A DNA stretch of 64,000 bases from Psychrobacillus sp032154225 (lineage in GTDB: Bacteria > Bacillota > Bacilli > Bacillales_A > Planococcaceae): positions 1-64,000 of the forward strand of contig NZ_JALDYF010000016.1 of NCBI RefSeq assembly GCF_032154225.1. Reading direction: 5' to 3'. The position numbers were made by a program, and so were the translations under genes. The notes under the pieces were generated by a model. It made no database searches. It was not told the origin of the DNA and was given only the letters and a program-made list of their open reading frames with translations. Shown here in pieces: positions 1 to 8,762 of the stretch (within the stretch, counting starts at the first letter, position 1; each line of letters opens with the position of its first letter).

Positions 1-834
1 CCATCCGTCAAACGTATAACCGGGGTTTGTCGTGGCTACTGGTGGTGTTGCCTTTTCATTAGGTGCAACATCTTGTGGGGCTACTGCTGTCCCTCCGTTT
101 GCATTAAATGAAATTGTATAGATATACTTCGCATAAATAGTCATTGACCCAGGAACAGAATTATTCCAAGGGGTACTAAAAGCCTTCTCTAAAAACCATC
201 CTTTAAATTTTGTACTCTCAGGATAGAAAGTAAGAATCGGATCAGGTAGAGTAAGAGTACCTTCAAATACCACAGTCTTTAATGGATTATTATAAAATGC
301 TGGGCCATCAACTGTTTTTACATTTTTCGGAATTATGACGTTTTCTAATTCGTTAACGCTAAATATATTTTCTTCAATTGCGGTCAAATTTTCCGAAATC
401 ACTATGTCCTTTAATTTGTTGCGGCTAAATGCATGTCCACCTATAGTCGTTACACTATCTGGAATCGTTACATGCGTTAATTTGTTATTAGAAAATGCTC
501 CGTAAGCAATAGTTGTTACACCATCTGGAATTGTCACGCTTTCTAAATCCTTACTAGCAAACACATTTATTCCAATTGATGTAACTTTTTTCCCACCTAA
601 CGTCTCCGGAATGTTTAAAGATTTCTCTGGACCAGTTGGACTAGTGTAGCCTGTAATCTTTACAGTCGTCCCATCTCCATTGTCATCATAGACAAACCCA
701 TTTTCAGTTGCAGCATTTACGGACAAGCTACTTAATAGTGCGGTTACTAATAATATCATGATCAAAAGAATACTTTCTTTCCGAAAAATACTACTTTTTA
801 TTTTTGACGCACAAACACTCCATTTACTTATCAC
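1..834 (-). CDS. Secreted leucine-rich-repeat (BspA-like) protein with InlB-type repeat, C-terminus cut by window edge
   Basis: The reading frame is open from a GTG at 834-832 to base 1 (278 codons), so the C-terminal part lies outside the window. The GTG is chosen because a GGAG ribosome site lies eight bases upstream; an ATG at 759 would lack a good site. Residues 1-41 look like a long Gram-positive signal peptide with a hydrophobic core and an Ala-Ala cleavage region. About five BspA-type leucine-rich repeats follow, each with a pattern like VTIPDGVTTIAYGAFSNN. Then comes a Listeria-Bacteroides (InlB B-type) repeat region with the typical phrases FKGWFLE and ISFNANGGTAVAP. Such proteins are surface-exposed or secreted and often bind host or matrix molecules; the ligand cannot be inferred. 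An LPXTG or SLH anchor, if any, would be outside the window. Confidence 0.85.
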   Translation of the reverse strand, partial: MISKWSVCASKIKSSIFRKESILLIMILLVTALLSSLSVNAATENGFVYDDNGDGTTVKITGYTSPTGPEKSLNIPETLGGKKVTSIGINVFASKDLESVTIPDGVTTIAYGAFSNNKLTHVTIPDSVTTIGGHAFSRNKLKDIVISENLTAIEENIFSVNELENVIIPKNVKTVDGPAFYNNPLKTVVFEGTLTLPDPILTFYPESTKFKGWFLEKAFSTPWNNSVPGSMTIYAKYIYTISFNANGGTAVAPQDVAPNEKATPPVATTNPGYTFDGW

Positions 835-1040
835 TTTAATCTCTCCTCTAAACTATTCTCTGTTCGTAACCTCTCCATACACAACTTCCCTGAATTCATC
901 TGTTCAAGCTTCTTTTATCCCCATCATTCGTCAAATAGTTGTTTCAAAGAAAGGTTAACATATGAAAATGAAAGAAAACTGAAAGAAAATAATAGACATG
1001 TGATAAATCTATTTGACGATACTATTTTTTATTAGAAATG

Positions 1041-1070
1041 GAAAAACGCTAAACATAATAGTTCAGCGTT
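1041..1070 (-). terminator. Rho-independent terminator after the alpha/beta hydrolase gene
   Basis: A 10-bp stem (arms 1045-1054 and 1061-1070, one G-U pair) with a 6-base loop is followed on the minus strand by a run of Ts. It sits just after the stop of the hydrolase gene at 1082. Confidence 0.75.
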
Positions 1071-1081
1071 TTCATCCCTCT

Positions 1082-2086
1082 TTATTTATTTTCTGTATCA
1101 CTTGTAGATTGTAAGAAGCGGATCATTTCATCATAAGTATTTTCAGCCTGTGGGGTGTTCATAATAAACTGATATTCATGCCCTAGCTCCGCTTCCTCTT
1201 TCGAATAAAAAACAGCTTGTACAGGAACACCGATTTTCTCTAATTTTCTTTGCAATTCCATCCCTTGATCTTCAAACGAACCAACATTACCATCCGTTAA
1301 AAATGTACGCGGAAAATTACCCGAAATATGTTCAATGATAGAAGCATGATTGGCAGAATCGGATTCCAACCAGTTTTTATCATCTATATATGCCCAACCA
1401 ACTCTCTTAAATATAAAACTAATAAGAAAATTATCACTAATTTCTCCAAAACGAGTTACATCATAAGGTCCACAAAATAGCAGTGCAGCTTTAATCGTTT
1501 CTGGCGGCACAACGCCTTTAATATCTACTAGCTTCGCGTAACTTTTATCCACTTGAATATTTACAAATTGACTAGCAATTTGAGCACCAGCAGAATCTCC
1601 TGCAAAGTAAATCTGCTCCATATCTATTCCATAATTCTTAGCTTCGCTCTTTATAAATGTATATACTTCATTTACTTGATGTAAAGGTGTTGGATAAGTA
1701 GCTCCTGGTGCTAGCTCATAATTCATATTAACGACTATATATCCTTTACTGGAAATTTGCACTGCGTACTCTGTAACATCTGCCTTATCTCCACCTAAAA
1801 AGGCTCCGCCATGCACCCAAAAAATGACTGGCAGTTCCCCTTCAAATTCCTTCGGTGTAATAATATCCAAATATCCTTCTTTATAATTAGATTCATAGGA
1901 AATATCCGTATATACCTTTGTCATGCGTTCTATTTCATCATAGTTATCCGGCTTCACCGCTACCCCTTTTTCAAATAATTTATGTATTAATAAAGCAGTC
2001 GGTTTTGGAGATACAACAAATAGCAAAATAGTTAATAGGATTAAAGATACTATGGAGATTGCTCCTATCTTTAATATTTTTTTCAC
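1082..2086 (-). CDS. Membrane-anchored alpha/beta hydrolase (BD-FAE / hormone-sensitive-lipase-like esterase)
   Basis: This is a carboxylesterase-type alpha/beta hydrolase. The oxyanion-hole motif HGGAF and the nucleophile motif GDSAGA (catalytic serine) are both present, and a C-terminal GHEYQF supplies the likely catalytic histidine. The first 25 residues from the chosen start are basic then strongly hydrophobic, so the enzyme is probably a membrane-anchored or secreted protein acting outside the cytoplasm. The GTG at 2086 is preferred because AAAGGTG lies seven bases upstream. The ATG at 2134 would add 16 residues but has no ribosome site. Substrate unknown; short-chain acyl esters are likely from the family. 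It is a single-gene unit with its own terminator. Confidence 0.82.
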   Translation of the reverse strand: MKKILKIGAISIVSLILLTILLFVVSPKPTALLIHKLFEKGVAVKPDNYDEIERMTKVYTDISYESNYKEGYLDIITPKEFEGELPVIFWVHGGAFLGGDKADVTEYAVQISSKGYIVVNMNYELAPGATYPTPLHQVNEVYTFIKSEAKNYGIDMEQIYFAGDSAGAQIASQFVNIQVDKSYAKLVDIKGVVPPETIKAALLFCGPYDVTRFGEISDNFLISFIFKRVGWAYIDDKNWLESDSANHASIIEHISGNFPRTFLTDGNVGSFEDQGMELQRKLEKIGVPVQAVFYSKEEAELGHEYQFIMNTPQAENTYDEMIRFLQSTSDTENK

Positions 2087-2179
2087 CCCACCACACCTTT
2101 CTAAACAAGTACTTATCCCTCTACTGTATATCATTTAAGAGCACGAATTCAAAATTGTTTTAGAATCTGGTATTTACAA

Positions 2180-5100
2180 TTACTCTTCCCTCACATCCTC
2201 AAAATCTTTGTAAACAATAAAATTTACTTTTGTCCCTTCGTTAGGCGCGCTTATGATTTGAAGACCTTTCCCAAATAGTCGTTTTAGACGAAGATCTGTA
2301 TTCAACAAACCAATTCCTGATTGATTGCTTGGTGTTCTTTCCAGCAAACCTGTTAATACAGTTTCATCTATCCCGATGCCATCGTCTTCAACCGAAATTT
2401 CCACATATGTATCATAGTTTGAAATTCGGATTGTCAATTGACCGCCTGTTATACGCTTCATAATGCCATGACCTATAGCATTTTCGACCAATGGCTGAAT
2501 CGTTAAGGAAGGAATCATTAGATCCAATCCCTCATCTATCTCCCATACCACACGCAAACGATCACCGAATCGCTCTTTCTCGATTAACAGATAAGCTTGA
2601 ATTAGAGTTATTTCTTCTTCGATATGTGTAAGCTCATTCATATTATCAAACTGAAATTTCTTCCACAGCAAACGACTAAGAGCTTCCAAAACATTATTCA
2701 TTCTTTTTAGATCGATTTCACTCAAAGCAATTACTGTATTCAATGTATTAAATAGGAAGTGGGGTTGGATTTGTGCTTGGAGCCAAGCTGCTTCCATTCG
2801 TAATCGCTCATGCATAGATCGTTTAACACTTGTCAAAGTACGAACTCTCGACCTTAATTCTAAAGCATCCACAGGTTTTGTTACATAATCATTGGCACCT
2901 GACAAAAAACCTTTTTCTATATCAGTTGACTGGCTTCTTGCAGTAAGCAAAAGTACCGGAAGTTCTGTCATTGAAAAAATTTTACGAATCTTTTGAGTTA
3001 GTTCATATCCAGACATTTGTGGCATCATGACATCTGAAATAACTAAATCCCATTCTTTTGCATGTAATGCCACCAATGCTTTTTCACCACTTGTTACTGT
3101 AAGAATTTCATAATGATCTGATGAAAGGATGCTGTTAATGACCTGCAAGTTAATCGGATCGTCATCTACAACCAGTATTCTTGGTAGATCGTCAACAAGT
3201 TCTTGTTGTGCTTCAAGTTGGCTTAAAGTCTCAGCGACTACCAATTTCACACTATCATCGGATGCGCTCACATCGTTAGCGATTGGTGCATCCGATATCG
3301 GTAAAGTAAAAGTAAATTCTGAGCCCGTCCCTAAAGTAGAGTGAGCTTGTAAAGTTCCCTCATGCAGTTCAACTAATTGTTTTGCAATGCCTAGTCCTAA
3401 CCCAAGTCCTCCTTTAATCACTGATTCGCTGTGATGCCCTTGCTCATAAGGAGTGAACACATTTTGCATCGTTTCCTCATCCATGCCAATTCCTGTATCC
3501 AAAATAACAATGTGAGCATTCTTTCCTTTCACATACCCCTCGATTGTAATTTCACCTTCGTTTGTATATTTCACCGCATTATGAAGGAGGTTGAATACAA
3601 TTTGGATTACCCGATTTTCATCCGCGAATAAAGGTGGAAAACTATCTGGAATACCATTGATAACTCGGATTGATTTTCCTTCCATCATAAATTGAAGCAT
3701 ATCTACTACACCCGAGATAACTGTCTGTATGAAAAAGGGCTTCAATTGTAGTTTAGGACCGCCTTCCTTTAGGCTCGTCGCATCGAGTAAATCATCTAAC
3801 AAGAGTGACATGCGTCGCCCAACAGATAATACAACTTCCATATCACTTAAGCTTTTAGCTTCCAATGTCCCTCTCTCTCTTTCGAGCACTGCTTGCGACA
3901 TATTCAATATGCCATGCAACGGATTGCGAAGCTCATGAGAGGTATTGGCAAGAAACTCATCTTTAAATTTATCTGCCTGCTGTAATTTCTTTGCCTGCTT
4001 TTTCGTTTCTACATGCAATTGATGATAATGCCTAAACCAAACGGCCGCTAAAAAAGCAACAGATAATATTAAGTCAATCGGATAGTACATTACTTTAATG
4101 CCTGTTACTGTAAAAATACCCGCCCATACAAAGTGATTGCCCATCGAAATAATGGACATTATCAATAAATAATTTCCATGATCAGTTGCAAAGGATACCC
4201 GGAGCAATGCGAACGCAGCGAGTAGCGCCGAAACTATCACGATTACAAAACACAAGCTTGAAATTTCAGAAAGGTAATGTAAAGGTAAAATAATAGTCAA
4301 CAATGCCACTCCTCCGCAAAGAATAGCATGGTAATGAACATACTTGCGTAAAAGTGCTGGAAATTGAGGCTTCACACATTGGATGAGCGCATACGCCGAG
4401 GCTAGCATAGAAAGACAAGTTAGTTTAAATGCCCAATTATAACCAAGCGGAAGCCAGTCAAGTAGAATTTTTTCATCACTCGCCAATAGATAATAGAGCA
4501 TCGTACCAACCGTTACTACGGCAAAGTAAAGTAATCTTTTATCCCTAAACCCTCCCAAGAATAACATACAGGCAAATAATGCATGCACTATAAATATGAC
4601 AGATGTGATAAGTTGTAAGGTTTCAGAAAGCTTAACCTCTCGAGCAATTGCATCCTTCGTTCCAAATTTAACCGATCGAATCAGCCCACCTCTATCAGGT
4701 GCCTGAAAATTTGACGCTTGGATCACCACTTCAATCACACCATCATCGTTCATGAATAAAGACGAAGTGTAAGGGACATTCCATCCAACAGAATTTTCCT
4801 CACTCTCCCCGATTGTTCCCGACTTCTCTAGCAGCTGTCCGTTTGCATACAATTCTGATGCGCTTCGAACACTAGAAATCCGAATACCATAAATGGAATT
4901 ACTCGCTGAATCAACGAGAATGCGTAAACGATATGAACCATAACCATATGTACTATGGTCTTCCGGGTTCAACAAAGTACCCCAATTTCCTGGAACGGTA
5001 ATATACTGTGGATCTTTCGCATCGGTATCCTTGTTATCTATAAGCCATGTATAAGGTTGAAACTCCCATTCACCATCTAATGTGATCGATGGGTCATCTG

Positions 5101-5266
5101 AAAAATCCCAATTTCGCAAATCAAGTTCCCCATCAACAATTTGAGGTTGATCCGCATCTTCAAATGCTGCTATCCAAAATAAACGCAAAACCGTAAGTAC
5201 CAAGACAAACAAAATTGCAATCACAAGTACTTTCCATATATAAATCGTATTTCTATTATATTCCAA
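2180..5266 (-). CDS. 7TM hybrid sensor histidine kinase/response regulator with a second LytS-type kinase core
   Basis: A 1028-residue membrane sensor. In order: a TM helix (about 12-33), a 7TMR-DISM extracellular beta-sandwich (about 45-205), a seven-helix 7TMR-DISM block (about 212-412), and a HisKA dimerisation helix with SHELRNP (phospho-His 444). An HATPase follows (N-box near 563, GLGLGLG near 621), then a receiver domain with phospho-Asp 745 in SDVMMP and lysine in TKPVD. Last come a His_kinase (LytS/YpdA-type) core with QPHFLFN (His 836) and a second HATPase (PLVENAIGHG). Two complete kinase cores around one receiver suggest an internal phosphorelay. No partner regulator gene is adjacent. 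The start is a TTG with AGGAG ten bases upstream. Ligand unknown; DISM sensors often bind carbohydrates or related small molecules. Confidence 0.9.
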   Translation of the reverse strand: MEYNRNTIYIWKVLVIAILFVLVLTVLRLFWIAAFEDADQPQIVDGELDLRNWDFSDDPSITLDGEWEFQPYTWLIDNKDTDAKDPQYITVPGNWGTLLNPEDHSTYGYGSYRLRILVDSASNSIYGIRISSVRSASELYANGQLLEKSGTIGESEENSVGWNVPYTSSLFMNDDGVIEVVIQASNFQAPDRGGLIRSVKFGTKDAIAREVKLSETLQLITSVIFIVHALFACMLFLGGFRDKRLLYFAVVTVGTMLYYLLASDEKILLDWLPLGYNWAFKLTCLSMLASAYALIQCVKPQFPALLRKYVHYHAILCGGVALLTIILPLHYLSEISSLCFVIVIVSALLAAFALLRVSFATDHGNYLLIMSIISMGNHFVWAGIFTVTGIKVMYYPIDLILSVAFLAAVWFRHYHQLHVETKKQAKKLQQADKFKDEFLANTSHELRNPLHGILNMSQAVLERERGTLEAKSLSDMEVVLSVGRRMSLLLDDLLDATSLKEGGPKLQLKPFFIQTVISGVVDMLQFMMEGKSIRVINGIPDSFPPLFADENRVIQIVFNLLHNAVKYTNEGEITIEGYVKGKNAHIVILDTGIGMDEETMQNVFTPYEQGHHSESVIKGGLGLGLGIAKQLVELHEGTLQAHSTLGTGSEFTFTLPISDAPIANDVSASDDSVKLVVAETLSQLEAQQELVDDLPRILVVDDDPINLQVINSILSSDHYEILTVTSGEKALVALHAKEWDLVISDVMMPQMSGYELTQKIRKIFSMTELPVLLLTARSQSTDIEKGFLSGANDYVTKPVDALELRSRVRTLTSVKRSMHERLRMEAAWLQAQIQPHFLFNTLNTVIALSEIDLKRMNNVLEALSRLLWKKFQFDNMNELTHIEEEITLIQAYLLIEKERFGDRLRVVWEIDEGLDLMIPSLTIQPLVENAIGHGIMKRITGGQLTIRISNYDTYVEISVEDDGIGIDETVLTGLLERTPSNQSGIGLLNTDLRLKRLFGKGLQIISAPNEGTKVNFIVYKDFEDVREE

Positions 5267-5383
5267 AACAATCCAACTCCTAGTACCATCTCTTTATTTT
5301 TACTTTAGCATAAAGAGATTCGGGAGACTCCTTAAGTTTATATAAGAATACGACACCTGCTACATAAAAGTTTACTTTAAAAA

Positions 5384-5392
5384 TGATATAAT
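5384..5392 (+). promoter_or_regulatory. Extended -10 promoter element upstream of the TauE/SafE gene
   Basis: TGATATAAT is a full TGn-extended -10 box about 35 bases upstream of the TTG start. The -35 region is weak, as is usual for extended -10 promoters. Confidence 0.5.
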
Positions 5393-5427
5393 TCTAATAA
5401 GTATACTTTTAGATTTGGAGGATTATT

Positions 5428-6153
5428 TTGGAGATTGCACTCATTTTCATATGTATTATATTAGTAGCTTCTATATTGCAATCAAGCACAGGATTTGGTT
5501 TTTCTATAATGGCGACACCTTTTTTGTTAATGCTATTTCTACCTCAAGAAGCTATTCAAATAAACATTATTTTATCTCTAATTATTTCAGCGGCATTAAT
5601 ATGGAAAATACGAAATGATATCGATATCATTCTGTTAAAAAGAATTACTTTAGGCAGTATTGTAGGTGTACCATTAGGTATATTAATCTTTATATCGATT
5701 AACATTAATGTTTTAAAATTAGGAGTTAGTATACTTCTTTTACTATTAACTTTGTTATTAATATGCAATTTGAAGGTCAAATCCACGCCGTTCAGGGATT
5801 TCTTAGTTGGGGGAATTTCTGGAGTTTTGACGACCAGTATCGGTATGCCTGGTCCACCGTTATTGCTCTACTTTACAGGAACAGATACTGAAAAAGGAAA
5901 GTTAAGAGCAACTACTTTAGCTTTTTACCTCTTTATATATTTCATCAGCCTAGTAAGCCAAATCCTCTTCACTGGAACTAGCAAAATAATATGGCTATCA
6001 AGTCTCTACGCAATTCCCATCTTATTTATAGGTTTATTTACTGGCCAAATTATTTTCAAATGGATTAATCAACGGATGTTTAGAATCTTTACGTATATCC
6101 TTTTGATTTGTACAGGTTTTTTTCTTTTATTTGAAAGTTTAAGTTCTTTATAA
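5428..6153 (+). CDS. Sulfite exporter TauE/SafE family membrane protein
   Basis: A 241-residue, very hydrophobic protein with about eight membrane segments arranged as two similar halves. Each half begins with a glycine-rich signature: GFGFSIMATPFLLM near residue 22, and GGISGVLTTSIGMPGPPLLL near 131. This fits the TauE/SafE (DUF81) family, which moves sulfite, organosulfonates or other organic anions across the cytoplasmic membrane. The start is TTG, supported by GGAGG seven bases upstream. It is a lone plus-strand gene between two minus-strand units, so no neighbour identifies the substrate. Confidence 0.85.
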   Translation: MEIALIFICIILVASILQSSTGFGFSIMATPFLLMLFLPQEAIQINIILSLIISAALIWKIRNDIDIILLKRITLGSIVGVPLGILIFISININVLKLGVSILLLLLTLLLICNLKVKSTPFRDFLVGGISGVLTTSIGMPGPPLLLYFTGTDTEKGKLRATTLAFYLFIYFISLVSQILFTGTSKIIWLSSLYAIPILFIGLFTGQIIFKWINQRMFRIFTYILLICTGFFLLFESLSSL

Positions 6154-6310
6154 ATAATAGTGATGGCTATCGAATAAGGAAGTATTTTGAACGCAACTTT
6201 CTTTGTTTCAACTACTGATTGAATACTTAACGTCAGATAGAACTCATAGGTTAGATTGTCTTTATTTTTAAACCTTTATTTGCACTATAAGTGACTCATC
6301 CATACACTTT

Positions 6311-6359
6311 AAAAAAATACCCCTGTAATCATTAGTTGTTTCCAACGATTACAGGGGTA
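6311..6359 (-). terminator. Terminator of the TetR-MFS-HesB operon
   Basis: A perfect 13-bp inverted repeat (arms 6318-6330 and 6347-6359) is followed on the minus strand by seven Ts. It lies 40 bases after the HesB stop. Confidence 0.85.
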
Positions 6360-6399
6360 AAACATTTGTACTTATGAAGCAATTGATGTCTCGCAGCCT

Positions 6400-6690
6400 C
6401 TATTTTTCTTTACAAATAAATTCTAACTCTTCATTTCCCAAAATAACTTTCATATCAAATTCCTTCAAAAACCAGGAATTAACCTCATTAAAGTAAAAAG
6501 TAATTCCTTCAACTTCAGTCTTTACAGCGATGCTTCCTTCTTTTCCAACGGACATACCTAAAGAATAATTCGGATGTGCCGTCGGGATTCCACCGTAAAG
6601 TTGCATATAATATTGAACATAGTCGCCTTGTTCCAAATCCATTTCACTTTTATACCACTCAGCTGCTTCTTTACTTACCTCTAAATTCAT
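6400..6690 (-). CDS. HesB/YneR family protein
   Basis: A 96-residue cytoplasmic protein of the HesB-like YneR type, a distant branch of the A-type iron-sulfur carrier fold. It has the family opening (EVSKEAAEWYKSEM), the central YGG...HPNYSLG segment and the closing EVNSWFLKEFDMKV region. It keeps only one cysteine, near the C-terminus (Cys93). The three-cysteine set of true A-type carriers is absent, so a cluster-carrier role cannot be claimed. Its start overlaps the stop of the MFS gene by four bases (ATGA), so the two are translationally coupled. The link to drug efflux is unexplained. Confidence 0.8.
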   Translation of the reverse strand: MNLEVSKEAAEWYKSEMDLEQGDYVQYYMQLYGGIPTAHPNYSLGMSVGKEGSIAVKTEVEGITFYFNEVNSWFLKEFDMKVILGNEELEFICKEK

Positions 6691-8090
6691 CTTTTTTCCG
6701 CCTTTCCACTCTTACTTTTTATACGAAATGCCAATAGAAGACCTAAAATCCCTAGTACAGACGCCAACATAAACGAGTTTTGAATCCCTTCCATCGCTGC
6801 TTGTTTAGGCTCTAGAAGTGTTGTGTTTAAAGATGCATAACTCATGACAGAAATGAGTGTTGCAGTTCCAATCGATCCACCAACCATCCGAATGGTATTA
6901 TTCATTGCTGTACCATGAGGAATGAGATGCGGAGGTAGTGCATTAATACCCGCTGTCATTAAAGGCATCATAATCATTGATATACCAACCATTAAAACAG
7001 CAAATATACTCGCAATCCATACAAGTGTTGCATCAAGTGACAAGTTAGCGTATAAAATCAATGCCGTCGTAATGAATGAAAAACCAGTGACTGCAAGCCA
7101 TTTCCCACCAAATTTATCGAATATTTTACCGGTAACCGGTGACATAAAGCCCATGATCAGTGCCCCAGGAAGAAGCATTAATCCCGATTCAAGTGCAGTA
7201 AAGCTTGCGACATCCTGTGCGTAGATAGGTAATAATGTTTGAGTTCCTACCATAATGGCAAACACAAAGACGGACAATATCGTTGTAATCGTAAACATAG
7301 ACGAGTTAAATACACGGAATTCCAACATTGGTTGTTTCAGTTTCAACTGTCTTGTGATAAATATAACTAATGCTACCAGTCCGACACTAATTGCGCCAAT
7401 AGCTTGTCCGCTCGTCCAACCAGCTGTACCGGCAATACTAAATCCGTACAACAGACCTCCCCAACCAAAAGTCGAGAAAATGACAGATGCAAAATCTATT
7501 TTCACTTGCTTTTGTTCCGTTACGTTTTTCATTAAGAAAATTGCTAACACAAGAACGATTAAAGCAACTGGAAGTACCGTATAAAATAGAGAACGCCATG
7601 AATACTGAACAATAAGCCATCCTGCTAATGTCGGACCAATTGCAGGCGCAAAGCCTGTAACGAGACCAACCATCCCCATTGCAGATCCTCTTTTTTCAGG
7701 TGGAAAAAGAGTGAGCATAACCGTCTGCATTAACGGCATCATAATTCCTGCTCCCATACCTTGAATAATTCTTGCTACAAGTAACACAGAAAAACTTGGT
7801 GCGACTGCTCCAATGAGCGTCCCAATGGAAAAAACACTTAACGCTGCTATTAAAAGATGTTTACTCGAAAACCTTTCAATAAGAAATGCGGTGACTGGTA
7901 TTAATATACCGTTCGTTAACATAAATGCTGTTGTCAGCCATTGAGCTTGGCTAGCATTAATGTGAAAATCATTCATAATAGGCGGAATCGCTATTATGAT
8001 TAACGTTTGATTTAAAAGCGTAACAAAAGACGCTGATAATAAAATCCCAACAATAAGATTTCGATTAAATGATTTTTTTTCAGATAACAT
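6687..8090 (-). CDS. DHA2-family MFS multidrug efflux transporter
   Basis: A 467-residue MFS protein of the drug:H+ antiporter-2 (EmrB/QacA-like) group. It opens with the DHA2 motif region LLNQTLIIIAIPPIMNDF. It then has the motif-C-like MGMVGLVTGFAPAIGPTLAGWL, in which GPxxxG marks antiporters. I count roughly 12-14 membrane helices; 467 residues is at the short end for a 14-helix protein. It is the middle gene of tetR-mfs-hesB: 26 bases separate it from the TetR gene, and it overlaps the HesB gene. The neighbouring TetR protein is the obvious repressor; the drug or metabolite is unknown. Confidence 0.9.
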   Translation of the reverse strand: MLSEKKSFNRNLIVGILLSASFVTLLNQTLIIIAIPPIMNDFHINASQAQWLTTAFMLTNGILIPVTAFLIERFSSKHLLIAALSVFSIGTLIGAVAPSFSVLLVARIIQGMGAGIMMPLMQTVMLTLFPPEKRGSAMGMVGLVTGFAPAIGPTLAGWLIVQYSWRSLFYTVLPVALIVLVLAIFLMKNVTEQKQVKIDFASVIFSTFGWGGLLYGFSIAGTAGWTSGQAIGAISVGLVALVIFITRQLKLKQPMLEFRVFNSSMFTITTILSVFVFAIMVGTQTLLPIYAQDVASFTALESGLMLLPGALIMGFMSPVTGKIFDKFGGKWLAVTGFSFITTALILYANLSLDATLVWIASIFAVLMVGISMIMMPLMTAGINALPPHLIPHGTAMNNTIRMVGGSIGTATLISVMSYASLNTTLLEPKQAAMEGIQNSFMLASVLGILGLLLAFRIKSKSGKAEKR

Positions 8091-8116
8091 TTACTATAAA
8101 CTCCTATCTATCTTAC

Positions 8117-8692
8117 TTATTTTTTTAGTGCTTCACAAAATAATTGAATCGTATTAGTTAAAAAAGATTCTTCCCATTCATGCAAGAAATGGTCCTTCCA
8201 CAAAGAGGTAGATGAAAAGTATCCATATAAAGTAGTTAAAAAAATAATTGCCTGCGCTTCTGCATTCGTCTCTTTCATTTGATTTTTCTCTTGCATAGAA
8301 GTGAAATAGGCGATGATTAAATTTTTAAGCTGCATCGTATTTTTAACAATCACATGATTTAGTTCTGGAAAATCACTTCTTTCTTGAATTGCAATTAAGA
8401 AAATGGCTCTATTTTTATTCATCGAATCGAAGTAAGACTTTGCGATTAATGTCAAATCCTTTTCCAAGTCCCAAACGATTTGATTGGAAAAAATTTCTTC
8501 AAAATATGGAATATAGGAAAATTTTTCTACCGCTGATTCAAAAACACCCATTTTCGTTTTAAAATGTCGAAAGACGGTCATTTCACTGACATCCGCCTGC
8601 TGCGCTATTTCCTTTATAGAAACCGCTTGAAAGCCTTTATCTTGCATTAATGTTAATGCTGCATGAAGTATTTTATCTGAAGTCTTTTGCAT
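8117..8692 (-). CDS. TetR/AcrR family transcriptional repressor of the adjacent efflux operon
   Basis: A 191-residue regulator. Residues about 8-50 form the TetR N-terminal helix-turn-helix (SIKEIAQQADVSEMTVFRHF), and the rest is the all-helical ligand-binding part. The start ATG has a TTGGAGGGAACGG ribosome site. It is the first gene of the operon with the MFS transporter and HesB protein. A palindrome, GTTAGT-GATA-ACTAAC, lies 31 bases upstream of the start and is a likely autoregulatory operator. Induction by the pump's substrate is the usual TetR logic and is inferred here. Confidence 0.9.
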   Translation of the reverse strand: MQKTSDKILHAALTLMQDKGFQAVSIKEIAQQADVSEMTVFRHFKTKMGVFESAVEKFSYIPYFEEIFSNQIVWDLEKDLTLIAKSYFDSMNKNRAIFLIAIQERSDFPELNHVIVKNTMQLKNLIIAYFTSMQEKNQMKETNAEAQAIIFLTTLYGYFSSTSLWKDHFLHEWEESFLTNTIQLFCEALKK

Positions 8693-8723
8693 TCCGTTCC
8701 CTCCAATAGATCAATTAATGAGA

Positions 8724-8739
8724 GTTAGTGATAACTAAC
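8724..8739. promoter_or_regulatory. Candidate TetR operator (GTTAGT-GATA-ACTAAC)
   Basis: A perfect 6+4+6 palindrome lies 31 bases upstream of the TetR start, in the only promoter region of the operon. Size and symmetry suit a TetR dimer. The assignment rests on position only. Confidence 0.55.
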
Positions 8740-8762
8740 ATTTTTACACAAAAAAATAGGAG

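Noticed and set aside
758..958. Plus-strand frame of 66 codons
   Set aside because: It lies opposite the promoter and signal-peptide region of the LRR protein gene, with no ribosome site and no family resemblance.
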